From NCBI RefSeq assembly GCF_003151255.1, contig NZ_CP029481.1, positions 2,728,001 to 2,792,000 of the forward strand: a stretch of 64,000 nt of DNA, read 5' to 3'. Position 1 is the first letter of the stretch. Each line of letters opens with the position of its first letter. The notes under the pieces are model-generated. The model saw only the letters and a list, made by a program, of their open reading frames with translations. It did no database searches and was not told the DNA's origin. The stretch is from Microvirga sp. 17 mud 1-3 (GTDB lineage: Bacteria; Pseudomonadota; Alphaproteobacteria; Rhizobiales; Beijerinckiaceae). A program made the translations under genes and the position numbers. This document shows positions 35,928 to 43,983 of the stretch, piece after piece.

Positions 35928-36433
35928 GACGAAGGGGTCCGGGCCTCGGATGGGGCGAGGTGCTTTTCCATGGTGGTATTGGCGACCCATTCGTCGCCGA
36001 GCGGGATGGTGTTCCGGCGCTGGGACGTGAAGCCGCGACGCTCGAAGAACGTCCGCGCCGTGTCGCTTGCATCGACCGTGAGGCGCGTCGCCCCGCGGGC
36101 CTGGGCCAGCTTCTCGACAGCATCGTAGAGCATGGCCGCGACGCCCTGCCCGGCTACGGCAGGATGGACATAGAGAAAGTCCACATGCTCGTTGTTCTTG
36201 AGGCACGCGAAGCCGACTGGCGAGCCGCCCAGGGTGGCGAGCAGGGTCAGGCCCTCCGCGAGGCGTTTGCCAAAATTCTCGTCGTCGGCAAGCGCCGCCC
36301 AGGCCTCACGCTGCGCTTCGCTGTAATCCTCCTCCGCAAGCTCCATGACGCTTGCCTGATAGATGTCGACGAGCCTCGGAAGGTCGCCGGGCAGGAAAGG
36401 CCGCAGGGCCGGTTTCGGCAGAGACTGTCCCAT
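35924..36433 (-). CDS. GNAT-family N-acetyltransferase
   Basis: The 169-residue protein starts at ATG 36433, overlapping the cysS stop by one base, and its stop overlaps the cimA start. It has the acetyl-CoA-binding beta-bulge and loop in VDFLYVHPAVAGQGVAAMLYD (V/I-x-P-x-x-x-G-x-G pattern) and the C-terminal ARTFFERRGFTSQRRNTI element typical of GNAT proteins. The acyl acceptor is unknown. Its place between cysS and cimA suggests a link with amino-acid metabolism, but that is only positional. Confidence 0.87.
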   Translation of the reverse strand: MGQSLPKPALRPFLPGDLPRLVDIYQASVMELAEEDYSEAQREAWAALADDENFGKRLAEGLTLLATLGGSPVGFACLKNNEHVDFLYVHPAVAGQGVAAMLYDAVEKLAQARGATRLTVDASDTARTFFERRGFTSQRRNTIPLGDEWVANTTMEKHLAPSEARTPSS

Positions 36434-37899
36434 CAGCGTGCGACCTCCCAGGTGGTGGTGCCGTCCTTGTTGTCCTTCACGACGACGTTGAGGGCGGCGA
36501 GCTCGTCGCGGATGCGGTCGGACTCGGCCCAGTTCTTGGCGGCGCGGGCCTCCTTGCGGGCGGCGATCAGTGCCTCGACGGCCGCGGGATCGACCGCGAG
36601 CGAGGCCTGTCGGCGAGCCTTCCAGGCTCCCAGTGTGTCCGACAGGAAGCCCATGGCGCGAAGGTTCGCTCCAAGCTCCTCGTGCGCCCCCTGTCCGTCG
36701 AGGGCATGCAGCTCCGCGATCATGCGCGGCGTGTTGAGGTCGTCGGCCAGGGCCTCCGCCACCGCGGGCGAGAAGGACGCGCCCTCCCCCTGGGCGATGC
36801 CATACCAGCGGTCGAGCGTTTTCTCGCTCTCCTCCAGGCCCCGCACCGTCCAGTCGATGGGCTGGCGGTAATGGGTGCGCAGCATGTTGAAGCGCAGCAC
36901 CTCGCCGGGCCAGTCCTTCAACAGGTCGTGGATCGTGAGGAAGTTGCCGAGGGACTTCGACATCTTCTCGCTTTCCACCTGCAGGAAGCCGTTGTGCATC
37001 CACACATTCGCCATGCGCGGCATGTCGAAGGCGCAGCACGATTGCGCGATTTCGTTCTCGTGGTGCGGGAAGACGAGATCGATGCCGCCGCCATGGATAT
37101 CGAAGGTTTCGCGCTCCGCCGGATCGTCGCAAGACAGACGGGTCTCGAACGCCTTGATCAGGTGCTGCCACGCCATGGCCGAGCACTCGATGTGCCAGCC
37201 CGGACGGCCGGGCGTCGCGATGCCGGCGGGCGAAGGCCAGGCGGGATCCTGCGACCCGGAAGGCTTCCACAGGACGAAATCCATGGGGTCGCGCTTGTAG
37301 GGCGCCACGTCCACCCGCGCGCCCGAAAGAAGCTCGTCGAGGGAGCGCTTGGAGAAGGCGCCGTATTGCGGCACGTTCGGGAGCTTCTGCATCGCGGCCA
37401 CGCTGAAGAGCACGTGCTCCTCGGCCACATAGGCGGCACCGCGCGCGATCAGCCGCTCGATGATCATGCGCATCTCGTCGATATGCTCGGTAGCCCGGGG
37501 CTCGACGAAACGGGGTGGCTCACCGGGCTCGTTCACGTCATCGGGCATCAGCACGCCGAGAGCCCGGATATCGGCATGGAACTGCGCCTCGGTCTTCTGC
37601 GTGACAAGGCGGATCGCCTCGTTATGGGGCAGGTCCGGATAGTCCCGCACGGCGCGCGCGTTGATCTTGTCGTCCACATCCGTGATGTTGCGCACATACG
37701 TCACCGCCCCCGCGCCGTAGACATGCCTCAGGAGGCGGAACAGAAGGTCGAAGACGATGATGGGGCGCGCATTGCCGATATGGGCATAGTCGTAGACGGT
37801 GGGGCCGCACACGTAGAGGCGCACGTTCTTCGGGTCGATGGGGACGAAATCGTCCTTCGACCGGGTCAGCGTGTTGTAGAAGCGAAGCTTCGCCGCCAT
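36433..37899 (-). CDS. cysS: Cysteinyl-tRNA synthetase
   Basis: From ATG 37899 (31 codons inside the longest frame) the enzyme has 488 residues. It has the zinc-binding, HIGH-type motif [19 protein letters not shown] near residue 25, the KMSKS loop [13 protein letters not shown] near 270, and zinc ligands including [19 protein letters not shown]. It charges tRNA-Cys. It is the first gene of a tightly coupled cysS-GNAT-cimA operon with overlapping starts and stops. Confidence 0.96.
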   Translation of the reverse strand: MAAKLRFYNTLTRSKDDFVPIDPKNVRLYVCGPTVYDYAHIGNARPIIVFDLLFRLLRHVYGAGAVTYVRNITDVDDKINARAVRDYPDLPHNEAIRLVTQKTEAQFHADIRALGVLMPDDVNEPGEPPRFVEPRATEHIDEMRMIIERLIARGAAYVAEEHVLFSVAAMQKLPNVPQYGAFSKRSLDELLSGARVDVAPYKRDPMDFVLWKPSGSQDPAWPSPAGIATPGRPGWHIECSAMAWQHLIKAFETRLSCDDPAERETFDIHGGGIDLVFPHHENEIAQSCCAFDMPRMANVWMHNGFLQVESEKMSKSLGNFLTIHDLLKDWPGEVLRFNMLRTHYRQPIDWTVRGLEESEKTLDRWYGIAQGEGASFSPAVAEALADDLNTPRMIAELHALDGQGAHEELGANLRAMGFLSDTLGAWKARRQASLAVDPAAVEALIAARKEARAAKNWAESDRIRDELAALNVVVKDNKDGTTTWEVAR

Positions 37900-38189
37900 G
37901 AAACCATATCCCTTCGGGCCGCAGGCCGGAGAATGGTTTCGATCTTGGAATGAGAACGAGACGGCTCCAGCCAGCGGGTGAGCTAGCTGCAAATAATCCC
38001 GGAAATGAGGATCGCTGCCGTTTTCATGCCTTGATCAATGCCCTCTTGCCGCGACTTCGTCAAGGTTCCCTCCCGTTAGGCATAAATTATTTGCATTCTT
38101 GCAGGAAACACCCATGAGGGCACCGCGTTAGCGGAATATTCATGTCCCTTCGTGACAATGGTTCACGAGTTTCAAGTAGTGAGGTCTAC

Positions 38190-38519
38190 ATGCGCCGCGC
38201 ATATGCCATGCTCGGGTTGGGTACTGCTATGTTCGTGGCTGCGACCACGTCGCTGACGCTTCTTCCCAACGACACCCAGGCCTCCTCCACCGAAGCCACC
38301 TTCATCGTGCCTGCCGCGGACGGCTACGGCGTCGCCGAGTGCCTGATTTCCGGCCAGACCTGCGGGCAGGCCGTGGCCGATACCTGGTGCGAGGCACAGG
38401 GCTACGCCCGGGCCCTCTCCTTCCGCCAGACCACCCCCGACGAGATCACCGGGTCCGTTCACAAGGTCTCCCTGGAGACCGGCGACCTGCAGCCGGTCGC
38501 GATCACCTGCGCAAACTGA
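38190..38519 (+). CDS. Small secreted cysteine-containing protein
   Basis: Taken from ATG 38190 the product has 109 residues, with a signal peptide (RRAYAMLGLGTAMFVAATTS, cleaved near TQASS). The mature domain has four cysteines (AECLISGQTCGQ, DTWCEAQGYARALSF and the terminal TCAN), implying two disulfides. Similar small exported proteins occur widely in Hyphomicrobiales as conserved hypotheticals. It is monocistronic, followed by a palindromic repeat. Confidence 0.65.
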   Translation: MRRAYAMLGLGTAMFVAATTSLTLLPNDTQASSTEATFIVPAADGYGVAECLISGQTCGQAVADTWCEAQGYARALSFRQTTPDEITGSVHKVSLETGDLQPVAITCAN

Positions 38520-38567
38520 TCCGAGCGCATCGTTCCACTTCACTCCCGGGAGGCTTAAGATGCGCCA

Positions 38568-38713
38568 CCGTCATTCCGGATTGCCGTCAGGCAAGTCCGG
38601 AACCCATAGCCGCTGACAGTACAGGATGGAGTACCACGGCTGCCGTCGCTCTCTATCCTCTACAGACGATGTTTATAGGTTCCGGGCTCCGCTGACGCGG
38701 CCCCGGAATGACG
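38568..38713. repeat. Long imperfect palindrome (family B, copy 2)
   Basis: Arms CCGTCATTCCGGATTGCC...GTCCGGAACCCATA and TATAGGTTCCGGGCTCC...GCCCCGGAATGACG are the same element type as 34178-34322 with diverged arms. It fills most of the gene-free stretch 38520-38862. After it, 38733-38850 holds a further G/C-rich low-complexity segment but no gene. Confidence 0.8.
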
Positions 38714-38862
38714 CGGAAAGCACTACCTGCTCTCCGCCCTCCTTGTGGGAAGGGAAACCCGTCGCGCCCCGTCGCCGTCGCGCGTAACCTCCCCGGCGCC
38801 CCTCTCCCTTCAAACACCAGTGCAAAGGCAGGGATCCCCAGCACAAGGCTGGGGGATGAGGA

Positions 38863-40596
38863 TCACACGTCCACGGAGGCTTGGCGCGGCTTGCCGATGG
38901 CGCGCTCCAGGGCTTCGTCGGGGCGGTGGGCGACAAGGCCCTGGTCCCGGAAACGGTTGACGATGGGATAGCGGCGGTCGCGGCCGAAGTTCTTGCGCGT
39001 CACCTTCACGCCGGGGGCGGATTGGCGACGCTTGTATTCCGCAATGTAAAGCAGCCGCTCGACCTTCTTCACGGTCTCCAGGTCATGGCCCTTGGCGACG
39101 ATCTCTGACACCCGTAGCTCATCTTCCACGAGACCGCGGAGGATGTCGTCGAGCACCGGATAGGGCGGCAGCGAATCCTGGTCCGTCTGGTTCTCGCGCA
39201 GTTCCGCGCTCGGGGCCTTGGAGAGGATGTTCTCGGGGATCACGACCCCGTCCGGCCCCAGCGCCCCCTTCGGCTTCCAGCGGTTGCGCAGGGCCGAGAG
39301 ACGATAGACCTCCATCTTGTAGAGGTCCTTGATCGGGTTGAAGCCGCCATTCATGTCGCCGTAGAGGGTGGCATAGCCCACCGACATTTCGGACTTGTTG
39401 CCGGTGGTCACCACCATGGGACCGAACTTGTTCGAGATCGACATGAGAATGGTGCCGCGGGCGCGGCTCTGGAGGTTCTCCTCCGTGATGTCCCGCTCCC
39501 GGCCGGCGAAGAGCGGCTGCAACAGGGCCTCGAACCCTTCCACAGCCGGAGCGATCGGCACCGTGTCGTAGCGGACGCCGAGTGCCTTCGCGCAGGCCTC
39601 CGCGTCCTGGAAGGATTCGCTCGATGTGTAGCGGTAAGGCAGCATGATGCAATGGACGCGGTCCGCCCCCAGAGCGTCGACCGCCATGGCGGCGCAGATA
39701 GCCGAGTCGATGCCGCCCGAAAGCCCGAGCACCACGCCCGGGAAACGGTTCTTCTCCACGTAGTCGCGCAGGCCCAGCACGCAGGCGGCGTAATCCGCCT
39801 CGTCGCCCTCCTCCACGGTGACGAGCGGCGCCTCCCGGCAGGCCCAACCCTCTTCGCCCTTCTCCCAGACCGTGAGAGCGACCGTCTCCTCGTAGGCCGG
39901 GAGCTGGCAGACCATCGCGCAATCGGCGTTGAGCACGAAGGAGGCACCGTCGAAGACGAGTTCGTCCTGCCCGCCGATCTCGTTGAGATAAACCATCGGC
40001 AGACCGGTCTCGGTGACCCGTGAGGCCGCGATGTTGAACCGCTCCTCGGTCTTGCCCCGCCAATAGGGCGAGCCGTTCGGCACAAGCAGGATCTCGGCGC
40101 CGGTCTCGGCCAGGCACTCCACCACGTCCCCGGACCAGATGTCCTCGCAGATCGGAAGGCCGAGGCGGATGCCGCGGAAATTCACCGGCCCAGGCAGCGG
40201 GCCCGGCTCGAAGATCCGCTTCTCGTCGAAGACGCCGTAATTGGGCAGGTCCACCTTGAAGCGCACGCTGATGCTGCCCTGGTCGAGCAGCGCATAGGCG
40301 TTGTAGAGATTGCCGTTGTCCCGCCAGGGAAGCCCGATCAGCATGGCCGGCCCGCCATCGGCCGTCTCGTGGGCGAGGCGCTCCAGCGCGGCCCTGCAGA
40401 CATCCTGGAAGGCGGGCTTGAGAACCAGATCCTCGGCCGGGTAGCCGGCGAGGAACAGTTCGGTGAACATCACGATATCCGCGCCGAGCCGGGCCGCTTC
40501 CGCACGGGCGGAGCGGGCCTTCTCCTCGTTGCCGGCGACATCGCCGACGATGGGATTGAGCTGCGCGAGGGCGATCTTGAGACGGTTCTGAGCCAT
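38863..40596 (-). CDS. nadE: Glutamine-dependent NAD+ synthetase
   Basis: The 577-residue enzyme has an N-terminal nitrilase-type glutaminase domain (about 1-270): MFTELFLAGYP (catalytic Glu), FDEKRIFEPGPLPG (Lys region) and GLPICEDIWSGD (nucleophile Cys). The C-terminal synthetase domain has the PP-loop LGLSGGIDSAICAAMAVDALG. It makes NAD+ from deamido-NAD+ with glutamine as the ammonia source. The start at Met5 of the longest frame is preferred, with GAGGAG just upstream. Confidence 0.94.
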   Translation of the reverse strand: MAQNRLKIALAQLNPIVGDVAGNEEKARSARAEAARLGADIVMFTELFLAGYPAEDLVLKPAFQDVCRAALERLAHETADGGPAMLIGLPWRDNGNLYNAYALLDQGSISVRFKVDLPNYGVFDEKRIFEPGPLPGPVNFRGIRLGLPICEDIWSGDVVECLAETGAEILLVPNGSPYWRGKTEERFNIAASRVTETGLPMVYLNEIGGQDELVFDGASFVLNADCAMVCQLPAYEETVALTVWEKGEEGWACREAPLVTVEEGDEADYAACVLGLRDYVEKNRFPGVVLGLSGGIDSAICAAMAVDALGADRVHCIMLPYRYTSSESFQDAEACAKALGVRYDTVPIAPAVEGFEALLQPLFAGRERDITEENLQSRARGTILMSISNKFGPMVVTTGNKSEMSVGYATLYGDMNGGFNPIKDLYKMEVYRLSALRNRWKPKGALGPDGVVIPENILSKAPSAELRENQTDQDSLPPYPVLDDILRGLVEDELRVSEIVAKGHDLETVKKVERLLYIAEYKRRQSAPGVKVTRKNFGRDRRYPIVNRFRDQGLVAHRPDEALERAIGKPRQASVDV

Positions 40597-40676
40597 GGCT
40601 CCTCGCATGTAGCGCGCAGGTCCCGGCTCAGCAATCCGCCGCTGGAGCTTTCCTCCGGAGCTTTGCGGCTTCGGGC

Positions 40677-41150
40677 CTAACGAGCCGGCTCATGAGCAAG
40701 CAGGAATTCCAGCCCGTTCCGGCGCCCGATCTCCAGCAGGCGCGGAATGTCCGGCTCGCCCTCAGGTGCAGGCAGCTCCCGCGTTCCGGCGGGCATCGGG
40801 TCGCCGGCCTCCCGGAAGAACCCGTCATGAGCGCGGCCCGGCGCGTTGATGATCAACAGCCGCCCCGGTGCCTCCCCGACATTCTTGAATGCGTGAACGG
40901 CCCCGTTCGGGACTTTCACGAAATCTCCGGCGGCTGCCGTGACGGTCTCGTCACCGACGAGGAATTCGAACGCACCTTCGAGCACGTAGAAAGCCTCATC
41001 GTCGGAAGGATGCCGGTTCGGCGGCGTGCCTGCGCCGGGCGCCGTCAGGGTTTCGACGAGGCAATAGGCGCCGCCCGTATCCGGGCTGCGGGCATGGAAG
41101 CGCAGGAGATTTCCAAGGAGATGGTAGGTGTCGGTCTCGGTGCCGGTCAT
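40677..41150 (-). CDS. Cupin-domain protein
   Basis: From ATG 41150 the product has 157 residues with one conserved cupin barrel: NRHPSDDEAFYVLEGAFEF carries the H(x)n E metal-ligand pattern (His, then Glu), followed by GDFVKVPNGAVHAFKNVG with the last His. Such small cupins may be dioxygenases, isomerases or sensors; the activity cannot be told from sequence. It is divergent from a TetR regulator, with a dyad between them, so it is probably the TetR target. Confidence 0.85.
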   Translation of the reverse strand: MTGTETDTYHLLGNLLRFHARSPDTGGAYCLVETLTAPGAGTPPNRHPSDDEAFYVLEGAFEFLVGDETVTAAAGDFVKVPNGAVHAFKNVGEAPGRLLIINAPGRAHDGFFREAGDPMPAGTRELPAPEGEPDIPRLLEIGRRNGLEFLLAHEPAR

Positions 41151-41220
41151 GGCGGAACCCTTTTGATGGCGGATCGGGATACACACACCAACTTGAACGA
41201 ACGAGACGAAGATATCATAA

Positions 41221-41236
41221 TGAGACACACGTCTCA
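41221..41236. promoter_or_regulatory. Candidate TetR operator in the cupin/TetR intergenic region
   Basis: TGAGAC-ACAC-GTCTCA is a 6-4-6 inverted repeat between the divergent cupin (start 41150) and TetR (start taken at 41250) genes. A dyad at this position is typical for TetR-family self-regulation and control of the divergent partner. If TetR started at the in-frame ATG at 41220, the dyad would lie inside the coding sequence, one reason to prefer 41250. Confidence 0.5.
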
Positions 41237-41249
41237 AGAAGCACGCCCT

Positions 41250-41903
41250 ATGCGCCTCGACATCGGACGAACCAATCAAAAGGCACGGACCCGGCAGGCT
41301 CTGCTCGCAGCGGCCCGGTTGCTGATGGAGCGCAATGAGCCCGTCAGCGTCGCGGCAGCCGCCGACGAGGCCAAAATCTCCCGCGCTACCGCCTACCGGT
41401 ACTTCTCGAATGCCGATGTCCTGTCCCTGGAAGCGGTCCTCGACGGCCGGGTCGCCACGCCGCAGGAAATCGTCGGCGACGCGCAGGACGTGCGGGAACG
41501 GGTCCACCGGGTGCAGCGCTATCTGTTCGCCCTGACCAGGGGCTCCGAGGCCAAGTTCAGGATCTTCCTGGCGCGTGCTCTGGATTCCTGGGTGGCCGAT
41601 GGCGGCCGTCCGGACCGCCAGATCCGGGCCGGGCGCCGGCTGCCCATGTACGAATTCGCCCTTGCGCCCGTCCGCCCCCGCATGACCGAGGAGGACTTTA
41701 CCCGGCTGGTTCTTTCGCTGTCGGCTGTCTCGGGGATGGAGAGCTATCTCGCCCTCAAGGATGTGTGCCGGGTCGATGATGCGACCGCCGACACGGTCGC
41801 GGCTTCGGTCATCGACGCGGTTCTTGACCGATTCCTGCCGAAGGACCTGGGCCGGGCTGAGGTGGACAGTCAGGTGGGCGGATCGGAGCCGATGAAGACC
41901 TGA
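41250..41903 (+). CDS. TetR-family transcriptional regulator
   Basis: The 217-residue protein has the TetR N-terminal helix-turn-helix at about residues 12-55 (RQALLAAARLLMERNEPVS and AADEAKISRATAYRYFSNAD) and an all-helical ligand domain. Start at ATG 41250, since an upstream in-frame ATG at 41220 would overlap the dyad. It is divergent from the cupin gene and probably represses it in response to an unknown small molecule. Confidence 0.85.
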   Translation: MRLDIGRTNQKARTRQALLAAARLLMERNEPVSVAAAADEAKISRATAYRYFSNADVLSLEAVLDGRVATPQEIVGDAQDVRERVHRVQRYLFALTRGSEAKFRIFLARALDSWVADGGRPDRQIRAGRRLPMYEFALAPVRPRMTEEDFTRLVLSLSAVSGMESYLALKDVCRVDDATADTVAASVIDAVLDRFLPKDLGRAEVDSQVGGSEPMKT

Positions 41904-41977
41904 AGAACTGCCAGGCTCCGACGGAACCCGAAACGGCCTAGTTCGTTGTCACGACACGAGACGAACGGGAGACAGCG

Positions 41978-42061
41978 ATGTTAAAAGGCGGCCTTCTCTG
42001 GCTTATCGGCATTCCGCTGCCGATCATTCTTATTCTCTTCTTTCTCGGTTACTTGCACTGA
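41978..42061 (+). CDS. Very small hydrophobic membrane protein
   Basis: A 27-residue frame (LKGGLLWLIGIPLPIILILF core) is one transmembrane helix ending GYLH. GGGAGA about 7 bp upstream is a good ribosome binding site, and a strong terminator follows at 42101-42125, so it is a complete small gene. Similar W-L-I-G-I-P small proteins are found across Proteobacteria with no assigned function. Confidence 0.65.
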   Translation: MLKGGLLWLIGIPLPIILILFFLGYLH

Positions 42062-42100
42062 GACAGATTTCGACCTCCAGGGACCTTCAACTTATCAAAA

Positions 42101-42125
42101 GGGGCGCTTTCGCGCCCCTCTTTTT
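42101..42125. terminator. Rho-independent terminator, probably bidirectional
   Basis: GGGGCGC-TTTC-GCGCCCC (42101-42118) is a 7-bp G/C stem followed on the plus strand by CTCTTTTT. On the minus strand it is followed by TTTT, so it can serve both the small membrane gene (plus) and the DAHP synthase gene ending at 42146 (minus). Confidence 0.85.
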
Positions 42126-42145
42126 CTTGCCTTGGCAGAGATCGA

Positions 42146-43531
42146 CTACTCGGCGGCTACCGCGTCGGGCCGCTCACGACCCTGACGCTCCTGCTTGACC
42201 AGCTCCGAGGTCAGGAAGGCGATCTCCAGAGCCTGCTCCGCGTTGAGGCGCGGGTCGCAATAGGTGTGGTAGCGATCCATCAGATCCGCGTCGGTCAGCG
42301 CCCGGGCGCCGCCCGTGCACTCCGTCACGTTCTTGCCGGTCATTTCCAGGTGGATGCCGCCCGCATAGGTGCCCTCGGCCTGGTGGACGGCAAAGAAGTC
42401 GCGCACCTCGCTCATGATTCGCTCGAACGGCCGGGTCTTGTAGCCGGAGGCCGCCTTCACGGTGTTGCCGTGCATCGGATCGCAGGACCATACCACCGTG
42501 CGGCCTTCCTGCTTCACGGCCCGCACGAGCGCCGGCAGATGCTCGAACACCTTGTCGGCACCAAAGCGGCAGATCAGGGTCAGACGGCCAGCTTCGTCCT
42601 CAGGATTCAGCTTCTCGATGAGCCTCAGGAGATCGTCCGGCTTCAGGGACGGGCCGCATTTGAGGCCGATCGGGTTCTTGATGCCCCGCATGTATTCCAC
42701 GTGGGCATGGTCCACCTGACGGGTCCGGTCGCCGATCCAGACCATGTGGCCGGAGGTGGCGTACCAGTCGCCGGTGGTGGAATCGACCCGGGTCAGGGCC
42801 TGCTCGTAGCCTAGGAGCAGGGCCTCGTGGCTGGTGTAGAAATCCGTCGAGCGCATCTCGGGATGCGTCTCCGGGTTCACGCCGATGGCCCGCATGAAGT
42901 CGAGGCTCTCGGTGATCCGCTCGGCCAGCTCGCGATAGCGCGAGGATTGCGGGGAATCCTTTACGAAGCCCAGCATCCAGCGATGGGCGTTCTCGAGATT
43001 GGCGTAGCCGCCGGTCGCGAAAGCCCGGATCAGATTGAGGGTCGCGGCCGACTGGCGATAGGCCATGAGCTGCCGGCGCGGATCGGGAATGCGCGATTCT
43101 GGCGTGAACGCGATATCGTTGATGATGTCGCCCCGGTAGCTCGGCAGTTCCACGCCGCCGACCGTTTCCGTATCGGAAGAGCGCGGCTTGGCGAACTGGC
43201 CGGCCGAACGGCCCACCTTCACGACCGGCGAGCTGCCCGCGAAGGTCAGCACCACGGCCATCTGCAGGAACAGGCGGAAGAAGTCGCGAATATTGTCGGC
43301 GTTGTGCTCGGCGAAGCTCTCGGCACAATCGCCCCCCTGGAGGAGGAACGCCTCACCCTTGGCAACCTTACCGAGGGCCTTCTTCAGCTTTCTGGCCTCG
43401 CCTGCAAAAACCAGCGGCGGAAACCCGGCGAGCTGCTGCTCGACGTTTCCAAGCGCCTCGAGGTCCGGATAGGCCGGGACCTGCTGGATTGGCTTGTTTC
43501 TCCAGCTTTCGGGCGTCCACCGCTCGTTCAT
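42146..43531 (-). CDS. aroF: 3-deoxy-7-phosphoheptulonate synthase, class II
   Basis: From ATG 43531, with GAGGAG 6 bp upstream, the enzyme has 461 residues. It shows the class II (plant-like) signatures [39 protein letters not shown] and [10 protein letters not shown] (Mn ligands). It condenses phosphoenolpyruvate and erythrose 4-phosphate, the first step of the shikimate pathway. The class II form is common in alphaproteobacteria. It stands alone, with no other aro genes nearby. Confidence 0.95.
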   Translation of the reverse strand: MNERWTPESWRNKPIQQVPAYPDLEALGNVEQQLAGFPPLVFAGEARKLKKALGKVAKGEAFLLQGGDCAESFAEHNADNIRDFFRLFLQMAVVLTFAGSSPVVKVGRSAGQFAKPRSSDTETVGGVELPSYRGDIINDIAFTPESRIPDPRRQLMAYRQSAATLNLIRAFATGGYANLENAHRWMLGFVKDSPQSSRYRELAERITESLDFMRAIGVNPETHPEMRSTDFYTSHEALLLGYEQALTRVDSTTGDWYATSGHMVWIGDRTRQVDHAHVEYMRGIKNPIGLKCGPSLKPDDLLRLIEKLNPEDEAGRLTLICRFGADKVFEHLPALVRAVKQEGRTVVWSCDPMHGNTVKAASGYKTRPFERIMSEVRDFFAVHQAEGTYAGGIHLEMTGKNVTECTGGARALTDADLMDRYHTYCDPRLNAEQALEIAFLTSELVKQERQGRERPDAVAAE

Positions 43532-43817
43532 GACACACTCCTCGTGTCGTTTGATGATCCTCATCGTTCACCGCAATAAGCGGCACGAAAGGGCACCTAT
43601 ACACGACATATTCCAAAAGGCGAGTGCAGAGAATCGCGCACCCTGGTCTTTCTTGCCTCGAGTTCCAAGCACGTCCAGGGCCCGAAATTCGGGAAGATCG
43701 GCCCTCCTCAGATGCCTGCTCTCCCCTTTAGCAAGCCGAATATTTCCGGGATCGCGGAGAGAAAGAAGAGCGGTGGAGAGGGGCCACACGCAAGTAGGAC
43801 GAAGCGCGACCGGATTC

Positions 43818-43920
43818 CCTCCCCCTTGTGGGGAGGGTCAGGGTGGGGGTGTGAGCGCCACGTTCTGAGAATTCAGAGCTGACACCCCCACCTCCACCTC
43901 CTCCCCACAAGGGGGAGGAG
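43818..43920. repeat. Palindromic repeat with CCCCTTGTGGGGAGG arms (family C)
   Basis: TCCCTCCCCCTTGTGGGGAG with GGGTGGGGGTGT is mirrored by ACACCCCCACC and CTCCCCACAAGGGGGAGGAG, with about 35 bp between the inner arms. This is a dispersed intergenic element of many Hyphomicrobiales. It lies in the 452-bp stretch 43532-43983, which otherwise has no gene. It may terminate the RTX gene. Confidence 0.8.
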
Positions 43921-43983
43921 AGCAGCGCAGCGCTTCCCCCGAGAGCTTGAGCCGTGGGGAGGAAAGCCGGTTGAGGGTCTCCC

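Noticed and set aside
40692..41219. Upstream extension of the TetR gene to 40692
   Set aside because: It is antisense to the cupin gene; the DNA-binding domain starts after 41250.
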